A stretch of 64,000 bases of DNA, taken from Tetrapyrgos nigripes (Eukaryota > Basidiomycota > Agaricomycetes > Agaricales > Campanellaceae). A program made the position numbers and the translations under genes. Below are positions 11,229-22,575 of this stretch, piece after piece. Every line of letters starts with the position of its first letter. Position 1 is the stretch's first letter. The stretch spans positions 62,001 to 126,000 of the forward strand of contig JAACJM010000066.1 of the NCBI GenBank assembly GCA_013368315.1, in the 5' to 3' direction. A model generated the notes under the pieces. It had not been told where the DNA came from, ran no database searches, and saw only the letters and a list, made by a program, of their open reading frames with translations.

Positions 11229-14200
11229 ATGTTGCGATGTAGAAACTCCTACAAAACCCTTCCAAAGACACTAGCAAAATCTGCTCTTCGGCGTCCAAGT
11301 CAACGACACGTTCGACGTATCCATTTTTCCAGACCAGTCCGTGAAGAGGAAAGTGGAGAAAAGTATGATCCGAAGAGCGTAGAGAGGGTGGAAGATGAGG
11401 TGGACGTATGCATTGTTGGTGCGGGTCCTGCAGGGCTGAGTGCTGCTATTAGGATCAAGCAGCTAGAACGAGAGATGGGAAAGGAGGTCAGGGTTGTCGT
11501 ATTGGAGAAAGGCGGTTGAGGTCGTGAGTGTATTTTCGTCTTGTCTTCTCGAGCGAGCTCGGAAACGAGACTGGAGCTCTTTTGTCGTAATAGCAGGGTG
11601 CTAATGACTGATTCCCAATTGTCTTCCGGTGTGTAGGGTCTCACATACTTTCGGGTTGCGTACTGGAACCTCGAGCCCTAGAGGAATTACTCGGTTCACC
11701 ATCCATGTATGCCGAACAATACGGTTCTGCCGCACCTCTCGGACAACCTGCAACTAGCAGCAAGATGTTGTATTTGACAGAACAACAGGCTATACCTATA
11801 CCTCATCCTCCTCAAATGAATAACGATGGTATGTGACCATCACCGCTGACAATCCTCGTGCTCATTGGATGCTTGGCTTATAGGCAACCACATCATCTCT
11901 CTTTCTGCTTTTACAAGGTGGTTGGCGTCCGTGGCGGAAGAGCATTATGGAGTGGAGATATACCCCGGATTTGCCGGAGCTGGGCTCCTGTTCAGCGAGC
12001 AGGAAGACGCGGAGGATCCCTGGACTGGTTGGGAAGGAAAGTGGGGCAAAGAAGTTACGAAAATTGGCTCAAACGCCGGTCCATCGACTAGTACGCTTTT
12101 GCTCCGTCTCTCTTCCTGACTCGCCGCATTGACCTTTCCTCTTTCTCTTTCTTTTTCTCCATCTATTTCATATATGTGGCGTGTAGACCCGAAGAAGGTC
12201 AAATCCGTCCGAGGAGTAATCACCAACGACGTCGGCATCTCACGTTCTGGGTGCATGAAGAGTAACTTTGAGCCAGGGATGATATTTCGTTCCAAAGTGA
12301 CGCTGTTGGCGGAAGGAGCTCATGGGAGTTTGAGTAAGATTGCTCTGAAGAAATATGACTTGAGAAAGGAGAGTGAGGGGCCGACCTATGGGTTCGGATT
12401 GAAGGAGGTATGGAGGATAGGACCTGAGGGTAAGTTCGACTTTCTTCTTCTGCCTCTTCTTCTACTATATGCTTATGTGGACAACAGATGGCTCTCCGGG
12501 AGATGGGAAGATATAAGCCTGGAGAGGTGGTTCATACTCTCGGTTTCCCACTCGATAACCAAACCTATGGAGGTGGTTGGGTGTATCACATGGACAAAGG
12601 CCTCGTCAGTATAGGTCTGGTAATTGGTGCTGATTGGAAGAACCCATACAGGATTCCGTATCGTGATTTCCAGGTGTTTTTCTACATCTTCATGTTTTGG
12701 TGGACTAAACTGACGTTATTTCTCTACCAGAAAATGAAGCACATCCATACCTCCGCAAGCTCCTTACTCCGTCCTCTTCTCCCGACACATTTACACCCTC
12801 TCGCATAGCTTATGGTGCTCGTGTTCTCGTTGAGGGAGGTTTGCAATCTGTCCCTCTGCTACACTTCCCTGGTGGTGCGATTATTGGTGACTCTGCCGGT
12901 TTCGTCAATATTGCCAAGATTAAAGGCGTACACAGCTCCATGAAAACGGGTATGCTGGGTGGTGAGGGAGCGTTCAAGGCATTGGAGAGGGAGAGTGAGG
13001 GTACGTTTCTGTCATTTTGCTTGCTAATGATGCCGGCTCATCGTTTATTACAGAAGAATCTAAACCAGCCGACCTCTCGTCATACACCCAGGCCTTCACT
13101 CACTCTTGGGTCTATTCCGACCTCCACGAAGTTCGTAACATGCGCCCTTCGTTTAACACTTCCCTCGGTATATGGGGTGGGGCTCTGTACTCTGGCTTCG
13201 ACTCGCTCTTCCTCAAGGGCAAGACACCCTGGACACTTCGTCATACGAAATCAGATGAAGAGAGGAAAAGGACACTGTATGCGACGCCTTCAATGGATGC
13301 AAAGCATACCGAGCATCAAGGGCAGCATAAGCCCATCGAGTACCCACCATTTGAACCCCCGCTCTCCACAGATTTGATGACGAGTGTTTCGTTAACCGGA
13401 ACCAACCACGAGGAAGACCAGCCTGTGCATTTGAGAGTTGCAACGTTGGGAGAGTATGTCAGGGAGTGGTATGGGGACGAGGCCAATGTTTTGGGTGGTG
13501 CGACTGATGGAGGTGCGAGTGCGGCTGCTGAGGGACAAGAGGTAATGGATCCGACAGAGAGGAGAAAGACGCATGTGAAGAGGAATGTGGAAGAGTTTGC
13601 AGGGTTGCTGGGAAGGGCTTGTCCTGCTGGGGTGTATGAGTATGTTGATGATGAGGTGAGTGAGGGCCTTGACCGTGGCGCCTTCGGTGAAGATGCTAGA
13701 TTGTTGACCATGCCTGTGTTTCTTCTAATTCTAGGCTTCTAGTGCTGAAGGTTGGAATGGCAAGAAGCTGGTCATTAATTCTCAGGTGTGTAAATCCGAC
13801 AAAATCTTTCAATTCTCCTGGTACTATTTGCCACCGTTCTGGTCACTATGATTTTACAAGACGGCAACGTTGCTCTAGTTTGCTTTTTTGTTTCGTACTA
13901 GCCAGTTTCTCGTCACTTTGGTTGTATTTGGTTGTACGCGGCAGCGTCGTTGCTTGTGTTTTGCTTCTTTCTTTCAGTCTTTCAGTTCTTGTTTTATCTT
14001 TCTTCTTCTCTCCACAGCACGACGACAACATTATGTCCTTTTCGGTCTTAGCTTGCCTGCTTGCCTCCGGTCTCTTTTCGTTGTCGTTACTTTCAGGGCA
14101 ATTCGGCTCCAATCACCGTGATCCTCACATTGACATCATTTTTTTTTTCATTTTACATGCATTATCGCCACCTTGCTTCTTTTCCCGTCCTACCTCGCGG

Positions 14201-14462
14201 CTTTTCTGACCCTCGTCGCTCGCTCTTTTCTTGCAGAACTGTATACACTGCAAGTTATGCGATGTCAAAGTGCCTACTCAAGATATCACATGGACGGTTC
14301 CCGAAGGTGGTGGCGGACCCAAATATAGTGAGTACCATTTTCCAAATCTTTCTGGATGTGGTCTCGCCACCGCAAGGTGTAGGGCTGATACCTTGCATGC
14401 CACGACTCATGTTGGCCACTGGAACTCATGTTTTCTGTTTTCAATTTCTAGCTGTCACTTAG
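11229..14462 (+). CDS. ETFDH: Electron transfer flavoprotein-ubiquinone oxidoreductase (mitochondrial)
   Basis: The enzyme moves electrons from electron-transfer flavoprotein to ubiquinone at the mitochondrial inner membrane, linking fatty-acid and amino-acid oxidation to respiration. An arginine-rich presequence (about 40 residues) precedes [16 protein letters not shown], the FAD-binding motif at residues 61-76. Later exons give [100 protein letters not shown] and [20 protein letters not shown]. The 4Fe-4S cysteines are in [11 protein letters not shown] and [11 protein letters not shown]. The last exon joins at 14332/14452 to end PKYTVT at 14462. A linker of roughly 50 residues (about 13467-13590) looks longer than in relatives. 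Two frame problems exist: a TGA at 11517 at the first exon junction and a missing base near 12742 before [12 protein letters not shown]. Confidence 0.9.
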
Positions 14463-14632
14463 GTTACGAATTGCTAGGCAATGCACCCGAGGGTCTGGCC
14501 TTAAGGCGAAGTAGAATAGCTGTGCAGTACCTACCGCTTGTATACCTCCCGATGTCAAATCCTAGTGGTGTCGGGAGCGTCGTAGTGTAGGTGGTGGTGG
14601 TAATTGGCAATTGCCTGTCCGACATTCCCATT

Positions 14633-14987
14633 CAACTGCACGGCGTGGGCTGGTCACTTCTTTCCCGTGGAAAGTGATAGTTGTAAAACAGCTACAATAC
14701 AGTCATCCTGTTTTCCATGTGAAAGATGTCTTTTTCAGGATGAAAAGGGGGACGAAAAAGAAATCTTTTTCATCATGTTTTTCCCAATCGGTTTTTCAAC
14801 CGGGAAAATTATACTTTGTCCAATCTCCCTTTTCGGAACAAGGCGGCTTTCTAAAAGAAAAACAGTCGAAAAACAGGACAAAAAACAAATCATTTCCAAT
14901 CTTTCTTCCTTGTAGACAAAAAATCATCAAGTTTTACGATCATCGTTTTCCGCAGGGAAGAGGTAACCAACCCATGCAGTGCAATTG
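14633..14987. mobile_element. MITE-like element with 57-bp terminal inverted repeats
   Basis: The left end (14633-14689) and the reverse complement of the right end (14931-14987) match at 43 of 57 positions; 13 of the 14 differences are transitions. The 355-bp unit has no coding capacity and its interior is full of short GAAAAAG/CTTTTTC inverted motifs. It sits between the ETF-QO and histidinol-phosphatase genes. I could not find a clean target duplication, so the exact ends are uncertain. Confidence 0.5.
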
Positions 14988-15171
14988 AGCAATATGTTGC
15001 CTGAGTGACACGGCAGAGGGTAGTTACTTTGTGATGTAGCTCTACGTCTTGCTTGCGGGCAGGCACCTGCAGGCACCAGACAAAAGAAAACTTTTTGACC
15101 GACAATCGGTCTGCGCTCGATCGTGAGAATATCGCGGTCCTCTCTTTCTGTCCGACACCCCGTCGTGCAAC

Positions 15172-16257
15172 ATGCCTCATAGTCACCACTCACACTCTGG
15201 ACAGTTCTGTCGCCACGCTGCCGGCACTCTGGAACAAGTTGTCCTCGAAGCTATACGTCAAGGTTTCGAGGTATATGGACTAACGGAACATGTGCCTCGA
15301 TACCGTAAAGAAGATCTTTATCCTGAAGAGGTGATCTCAGTTCTTTGGCTTGAGTAGCTCATGTCCACAGACAGCTTGCGAGGCTGAACTCTATTCTGTT
15401 TAGGAAGGCATGGAGATGCAAGATCTAATGAACCAGTTCACCGGCTTTCTGGACGAAGCGCATCGGCTGCGACTGGCGTATGAGGGTCGGATTTCGTTGC
15501 TTGTTGGTTTAGAGACAGATTTTATCACCGAGGTTGATTTGGAGAGGCTTGAAGAGTTGCTTGATAAACATCGTGGACGCATTGACTATATCGTTGGATC
15601 GGTGCATCATGTCGCTGGGACGCCTATCGATTTTGACCTCGAGACCTATCGCAAAGTTCTGGAGCAACCGGAAGTGAAAGGATCTTCTGAGGAAGAAACC
15701 ATGCAAAACTTTCTATGTCTCTATTTCGATGCGCAGTATGAAGTTCTGAGAGATTCAGACCTGAGATTGTAGGACACATCGATTTGTGCAGGCTATACAC
15801 ACCTACGCTTTCCTTGAAGGATTATCCAAAGGCTTGGGCGTTGCTGGAGAGGAATGTGGACTATGCAATAGAGTATGGAGCGCTATTTGAAGCCAATGCG
15901 GCTGCGTTTAGGAAAGGCTGGAGTACTGGTTATCCTGGAGAAGACGTAATCAAGGCATGTCTGGCTTTTTTTTTTTTTTCGTTTGCGCGTCGGTCCCCCT
16001 TTGACATTGTTGGTCAGATTATCTTGGAACGTGGAGGACGAATTGCGCTGTCGGATGATAGCCATGGGCCTCACGCAGTAGGGTTGAATTATTATCGACT
16101 GGAGGAATATCTCCGTGGAATAAACGTCTCACAGATTTGGGTTTTGCAGCGTTCAGACTCGCTCAGCACCTCTGGCAGGAGGGTAGTCGCGTCAAAATTT
16201 GCCCAAGAATGGTGGGAACACCCCTTTTGGGATGGAAAGAGACAAGAAATGATGTGA
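15172..16257 (+). CDS. HIS2: Histidinol-phosphatase (PHP type)
   Basis: It hydrolyses histidinol phosphate to histidinol, the penultimate step of histidine synthesis, in the cytosol. The PHP metal-binding motifs are present: HSHHSHSGQF at residues 3-12, YGLTEHV, LLVGLETDFI, YIVGSVHHV, GHIDLCRLYTP and IALSDDSHGPHAVG. Exon 1 is 15172-15330 and the intron is 15331-15403 (GT-AG). A likely second intron at 15955-16017 has a GC donor and a 14-T run; it is 63 nt long with no stop, so retention would add 21 residues. A missing T near 15754 (GATTC for GATTTC) shifts the frame and creates a stop at 15770. That fits a homopolymer error or a recent lesion. Length and motif spacing match yeast His2-type enzymes. 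Confidence 0.87.
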
Positions 16258-17434
16258 TGATACATGAAGGTAATGCATGGAGTAGAGAGTTAAATGCTGC
16301 ATGGTCTCTTAGGTCTGTAATAATTCATTTATTCTATACTTTTCTGGCTTTCAGTGAAAACATACACCACAGTTTAATACTCCTCACTCATTTATTGCAC
16401 TTTAGTGCTCGTAGAGACACTAGCATTCTTCCACTAGTGGAATTGCACAAATCATTTAAATTTTCGACAAAACCGACTCATCGACCTTTGCAATACCTCG
16501 AGCGCCCCATGATCCTGGACATATCGCCACACTACGAATTATCCCTGATTCTCTAACCGCTTGAAAATCTTAACATACAAAAGTCTAGACCGTTGGCGTT
16601 GACAGACGCAAACAGTAAAAGAGTCAAGACTCGGTTACTCGGGTGCAGACGGATGTAAGGGCATCTTATCTGCTGTGTTAACCTTAACCAGCAATCATTT
16701 GTGCGTTATCATCGTACGTTTGAAATTATCCGCGGAGCGTTTATGAATTCAAGTGCCCCGCTTTCAGTATCATGCCGCGTCCTTTGAGGGGTATATGAGT
16801 TCTGAAATGCATATACATACTACGGGGACTCGAGGAGTATTTCACCTCTCTGTCATCCTAAGGTCTTGTCAAACTGCTCTACCTCATGCTAGCCACGGGT
16901 TTATTGCCATCCATCCCCGCCATTCCGCGCTCAACCTTGCGGCTTGCTGCTTTCAGTTTCATCTAATCTTTTTCTCTTCCTAACAGGACGGCGTGTCATA
17001 TCTACTCATCTCTCCTAGGGTCATCAAGTCGTGGTCCTGCGGAGTGCGGGTGGGTAAATCCTATTCTTCTATTCTTTGACGTTCTAACCGCCCAGTACTC
17101 GGTGTTCGTCTCCAGCGTTCCATGCTATACGATATGTGTCGATATCGCACTGAACCTACTTTCAATTTTACTGGAATGTAGCCTGCTTCTTTGGTTTTTT
17201 TGCCACAGGTTCTGAAAAGACCTTTCTCTGCACCAATTCTTCGGTTCAATTAGGAGCGAGCCTGCTTAAAAGCTTCAAAGATTAAAAACGATGAGGACCA
17301 TCCTCTCCGGCTTTATTCTTCTGTCCATCTGCATACATATCAAACTCGAAGACCAAGGTTTAACATTTTCTGCTACCTGCAGGCCGTTCAATAGCTGAAA
17401 ATCATTCTATCCCAGGATTTATATTCATCGAAAT
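16258..17434. other. Intergenic interval
   Basis: No coding region, RNA gene or repeat was recognised between the histidinol-phosphatase stop and the small cysteine-rich gene. The right part should include the promoter of the latter. Confidence 0.5.
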
Positions 17435-17830
17435 ATGTGCTACCGCTCTGTCAACTACTTCAAATATGCTTGTGGAGACGAGGTCCCCAAGGACGCTGGA
17501 ACCTTAGTGAGCCATCTTTGGTGTCTGTGCTACATCCCGACTTTCATTCTGAGAATACAATATCGTCTTCTTCACTAGATCGACTGTGGTCATCCCAACT
17601 GTATCTATAGTGGTCTACATGAACAGAAAGTTCGTTCAAGTGGCTGTGCCAACTGTCAGGCAACCTGTACTCGCTGGTAGGTCTATCTGCTTATTTCAAG
17701 ACCAGACCATCGTTCTTTCTTTCGTGTCGAGGCTGATTGAAATTGTCTTTTTTCTTTTTCAAATAGGATGCGACCGGCTAAGAAAGGCAGCGTACAGGCT
17801 GCTCCTGGACTTTGCCCTGGACACCGTTGA
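17435..17830 (+). CDS. Small cysteine-rich protein
   Basis: Three exons join in frame: 17435-17506, 17579-17676 and 17767-17830, all with GT-AG introns. They encode about 77 residues: MCYRSVNYFKYACGDEVPKD, then DCGHPNCIYSGLHEQKV, CANCQATCTRW and a short basic tail. Eight cysteines, most in CX4C/CX2C spacing, and the MCY start resemble small cysteine-rich proteins common in agaricomycete genomes, possibly zinc-binding. No signal peptide is visible, so it is probably intracellular. Function unknown. Confidence 0.65.
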
Positions 17831-18225
17831 TGATGAATAATATATAGACTCGGAGCTTGCCTTCGAGGATCCTGTCAAGTGTATACATATAGATAAAATC
17901 GCAATGTTCAAGGCTTTGTTAATAATAACTCCAGTCTGCTACTTCGCGGGTCAACTTGACGCTTCCGAGAGCTTATATTTATTATGTCTTCCGAGGGCGT
18001 CATGATCATTTCACGATGCGGCTCGGCGATTTCATGATGCTAATCTTGGACGATATGTGACATGGTGAAAAGTTCAACGATCAGTGTTGTTTTGGCTGAG
18101 TCCAGAACAAAGCTGTTACCTGAACGCACCAAGCTTCACGATGCAAATGTGCGGTGTTGGACACGGTGCCCAAGTAGTAATAACACTATCTTATCTCTCC
18201 CAACGTCAGAATTTGAAACCGACTC

Positions 18226-18516
18226 GTCGATTTCTGTTCTCCATCGACCATAACTCCCATATGCATCGACACAGCGGCGTTAGCAGTCAATAAGTTACCG
18301 AAAGCCAAACGGAATCACGACATCCGGTAATGCTACCTACCGAATCTTGTTATGGTATGTCTCGGGAGATCTACAGCTACTTGCGCCAATCACCCGTGGT
18401 GTCGGACAGTGTGAGTAGCAATTAGAACCCCGTCGATCTGCGTCGATTTCTGCTCTTCATCGAACATCGACCTCAGCGGAGTTTGCAGTCGATTAACGAA
18501 AGCCAAAGCCAAACGG
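18226..18516 (+). repeat. Imperfect local direct duplication
   Basis: 18226-18312 and 18442-18516 share GTCGATTTCTG near the start and AAAGCCAAACGG at the end, with small indels between. The first unit is followed by a CAATCAC-like tail that also appears after the second (near 18385 and 18568). It looks like an old duplication of non-coding DNA. Confidence 0.55.
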
Positions 18517-18905
18517 CCTCCGTCGGAATCCCGTCTGTCTGAAGAGGGAGAGATGTACTCGTGCCAATCATAATTCATTCTTGAATTGCTTGAATAGCCT
18601 TTTTGTCGTCTACCTTACAAACCGCTGAGCCCCAAAACTAACTAACATGGAGTGTCACAACCTATGTAGAGCATCGACGGCGATATTGCAATTGATACGT
18701 ACGTTGCTGGAACTGACAGTACTACTAGTGAGTGACATTGCGTGCCACGCTGTGTATCGGCATTTAACAACTTGTCAGGTACAATAATTTAAATGATCCC
18801 TGTCGACAAAGAGTCTGACCTTAGCTTCCCTAGACGACGTCTGGATCCGGTTCTGATGGTCAATTGCCACCACCAGACTATGGCACCAGTACCACAGACT
18901 GGTTT

Positions 18906-19086
18906 TTTCACAGCTACCAAGCGAAACTCCAGGTAAAGACGATTCCCTTCATTTCATTTCATTTCAGCGGCATGCCCAAATTGAAAAATTTTTCAAGAGA
19001 GACGGTTGGGGCAACGACAGGCAACGATCAAATGGTTTCTGTTTTTTCTTCTTTTTTTTCACAGCCACCAAGCGAAACTCCAGGCC
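18906..19086 (+). repeat. Short direct repeat pair
   Basis: The block TTCACAGCTACCAAGCGAAA and the following CTCCAGG occur at about 18906-18932 and, with one change, at about 19060-19086. Both are followed by TTCATTTCATTTC runs. No function is assigned. Confidence 0.5.
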
Positions 19087-20730
19087 GTAAAGTTCATTTC
19101 ATTTCGAGCCTCGTAACAAACACATTTACCGTGAACGTGAAACCGAAACCGTATGCACTTTTGTACTACGGACGAGTCGGGGACTCGGAGAGCTGTAATA
19201 CTTATCCCTCGTGGTCATCGTCATCGACGCCATGGTCCAACTTGCATTCAATTCCAATTCTTCTTTTCCTCGGCTTTCTCTTTTTCTGCCACGTGTTCCT
19301 TTACATGCCTACGAGTGTTACTGTGTTGCCAGGTGTTGCCGCGGGTCGAGCCAGCTCGACAGGTGGCCTTGGCCCAAGTCGACCCGCTACCTTTTTTGCG
19401 TGACTTCTACGGGAAATAGGGGCTAACAGTGAGCACTTCAAATTATGAGTCCTATTTATAGGACGAGTCTTATTGTGAGCTCAAATGGCCGCATTTTTCG
19501 TATCCCGGGAAAATATATCCTATTCTGTCAGCTCGGCAGAGTCGGCACCAAGCTTCTCCGCAAATTCTCCGTCAACTTTCGTCGAGCAACAAACCAGTGA
19601 CCAGTGCCCAGTGCCCAGTCCATGACCCACACCTACCTTCTTCAGAGTCTATTGCATTTTATGCAATGGGGTGAGGACTCGTACCTGCCGCTGTATACAG
19701 TGGCCCGCACTGACATATTCCTCTCCCCAGTAAGAATTACTGGGGCGTGCATGTATTATTATGAGTGAATACTAGTTATTTTGAAGTAAGAACTTGATAC
19801 ATATCATCAACTTTTGTATTTTAGAGAATTGACTTGCATAGCAGCTTGGAATCCTTGTTAGAGTGAACAAATAATGAGTAGATCTGTATTTCCTGAGTAG
19901 CAGTGCACTAATAATGTTACATGTATATATCTGATTGTGTACCCTTTGGTTTTGGAGACTCACATTTGGGTACAATGCCTAACTTCAAGCACAAAGTCGA
20001 GGTCAAGTCGTTGATTCATCTTGCTGACCTGGGCCTGACCTGAGCCAAATACACAGGCAGACGTTCCAGTTCCACCTAGGCCAACCCTAGATAGCCAGAA
20101 ACCTAGGCTCAAAAATGTCCAACGTCGGCCCAAAGTGAAAATTTGGCCTGAACCCTCAATGAGCCAGGGTCCCAATTTCGATGGCCTGAGCATCAGGAAA
20201 ACAGCCCTGACATAACTTCTGTTAGTTTAGTGATATTTTTTGATACCCGAACTCTTAGCTGAGACTGATGCGATACATTTCAATATCTTAGCAATAATGT
20301 TCAGTAATTCCTCATAATTTCCCTTGCTGTGTTTTGCAAGATTCCCATTGTCTGCTGCAGTTGTTCCACTACTGTTGCTAGTAGTCATAAATAGCAATAT
20401 TTCCAGATACTTTTTTGTGCACTTACATACTAGTACTGGCATATCTTTTCATTGCAATTTGCACTTAGAATAAAAAAGCAAAGTAAATAATTTGAGCCAT
20501 CAAACATGGAATCTGCTACAGCTCAAGGAAACATCTTGGTCGAGTCTTATTGAGAGTCATTGGAAGAGGGGAACTTAGACAAATTGAGGTGTGGGCCTGG
20601 ACCCAGGTTAACCCAGCCTGCTGGAGGACTCAGGTAGACTGACATGATCACGCCATTGTTGGACTTCAAAAAAATTCAGTCAAAAGAGTCATGTTGTTTG
20701 GCTTCCTTTCTTTCCTTCACTCCCACCTTC

Positions 20731-21119
20731 TGTAAGGGGACAGTTTCCTTTTTCCTTCCCTTCTCCTTTAGGACTTGTTTGTTCTCATCTTATCTGGACT
20801 TCATTGACTTTCATTGACTTGTTTACCCCGGTTTCATTGTTTCATCATCCATCATTCATCGTTCATCATTTTGATCTTTCATCATTCCACCTTTCTATTA
20901 CTTTGTTTCAACTGTACAGTTTTGCAGATCTTTTCCCAGGCCTTCATACAAGTATATATACCCCTTCCCTGCAGGTGAGTATCCTTGAGTTTTTCTCTTT
21001 GGATCTCCTCCTGCAGGTGCATAGTATGTCAGCCTTGTATTTCCTAGTTCTGATTTATATATCTTTGGATCTCCTCCTGCAGTTGTTGAGTGCCTCACAT
21101 GCCAGGAGTCGCCCTTACA
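20731..21119 (+). repeat. 5' LTR of gypsy B
   Basis: Begins TGTAAGGGGA and ends GCCCTTACA. A TATA box (TATATATA, 20953-20960) lies 34 nt upstream of 20987, the predicted transcript start, whose first 10 nt pair with the primer-binding site at 21122. Confidence 0.95.
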
Positions 21120-21121
21120 GT

Positions 21122-21131
21122 AGAAAAACTC
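21122..21131 (+). promoter_or_regulatory. Candidate self-priming primer-binding site of gypsy B
   Basis: AGAAAAACTC begins 2 nt after the LTR end and is exactly complementary to GAGTTTTTCT at 20987-20996 inside the LTR. That segment starts 34 nt after the TATA box, so it should be the 5' end of the element's RNA. The same spacing and length are seen in family A. In the 3' LTR the segment has one change (GAATTTTTCT). Confidence 0.65.
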
Positions 21132-21315
21132 CTCATCAAGTGGACTAGTCGTCTTTGGCAACCATTTCTTTCCAAGCTCAGATACCAGTGAGAGCGACTC
21201 TGATAGTGCTCACACTGCTCTTGCTCCTCCTCCTACAGTTCCCCAAGACTCCTCCTCCACTCCTCAGTTCTCTCCACCCTCTGTCTCTTCTGCCTCATTA
21301 CCTGGGTCCCCCACG

Positions 21316-22538
21316 ATGTCTGAAGCTTTCAATGCTTGTCTGGCCCATCTTGAGCAGGCTTCCCAGAGTCAGAGCGAGCAACTTGCCGAGATCTTTGCCA
21401 CCCTCCAAGGCCGAAATCCCCCTCCACCTACTCAACCCCCATCACAACACCCCACTTGACCCCCATCCTCTGCTTCGTCTTCTACCCCTCCCTCTCATCA
21501 CTCTTCTGGAGCTTCACATGCTAAGGCATCCCTGCCTGGCATCTTTGACAGTCAACGTTCTAATGGCCGAGTCTGGTGGACTAGTGCAATCATTTATGCC
21601 AGCACAGTTCGTTTCCAAGACGACATTGCCAAGATCATGTGGGCCTTGTCTTACTTCCAGACAGGTCGTGCTGCCACCTACCGCCAAAGCCTCATTGACC
21701 ATGTCCACCTCTATGGCTCCTCCCGTTTCGATACCTGGGAAGAGTTTGAAAAAGAGTTCATTAGGGAGTTCATGCCAGAAGACGAATGCACTCAGGCTAG
21801 TCTCACCCTAGAGGGTGTCTCCTACTTCCAGGGCACAGCTTCTGTTGACGAATACGTCAACAACTTCCGTGCTCTCATCACCATGGCTGGCCTTAACGTT
21901 GAACCTGTCCTCTACTCCACGAACCCTACTGCACCTACCATCAAGGCCCAACTTGAGGACGCAAAACATGTTGGTCAGACAGTGGTCCTCAAATTCTGAT
22001 GTGGACTGCAGCCTGCTTTAGAGAAGAAGGTTGCAGAGGCAGAGGCTCGTCCACAGGAATGGGACGTTGCGGCTTGGTATTCCCTGGCCAAGAGGTTTGA
22101 TAAACATGAACAGGAAGATGCGATCTTCCGTGGTGCTCAGTGAAGTGTGCACCCTGGTCACCCAAGCCTACTTTCCCCTCTCGTGCTCAACCTCAGGGTC
22201 GTTCCCTTTTCCCAATCCAGTTCCCTACCCCTGCTGCTGCCCCCATTCCTGCCCCTCGTGCACCAGCCCCTGCCCAAGCTCCCCTTCCCCAAGGCATTCC
22301 CATGGAAGTCGACGCTTTGAGGCAGAGGTTCCTAGCCCACTGCACCTGCTACACATGTGGCAAAACCGGTCACTTCTCTGCAGCATGTCCAGACTGCCAA
22401 CGTGAACATGTTCATGTTGTGGATATGTCTGTTGATGACTGGCAGGAGATTGCAGAAGCATACACGGCTTTCCAGGATTTCCAAGCCACCCCAATGAATG
22501 AGCCCGCTCAGGAGGATTTTGCCAAGGACCAGGAGTGA
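21316..22538 (+). pseudogene. Gag of gypsy B
   Basis: A start at 21316 (MSEAFNACLAHLEQ) opens a Gag frame containing GIFDSQRSNGRVWWTSAI, RFDTWEEFEKEFIREFMP and SVDEYVNNFRALI. Stops at 21458 and 21997 (TGA) interrupt it. The second replaces an expected Arg codon, and coding resumes with CGLQPALEKKVAEAEARP. After a frame shift near 22140 comes the zinc knuckle CYTCGKTGHFSAAC (CX2CX4HX4C). It would package the RNA if intact. Confidence 0.85.
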
Positions 22539-22575
22539 TGGACACACCCTCATGGTCAAGAAATAATTACTTCGC

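Larger units (their letters stand above)
17831..20730. other. Gene-poor interval
   Basis: Nothing protein-coding could be supported. The interval contains two local imperfect duplications (annotated separately), AT-rich DNA, a 17-bp sequence at 20191-20207 repeated in inverted orientation at 27604-27620, and the left flank of gypsy element B. Confidence 0.5.
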
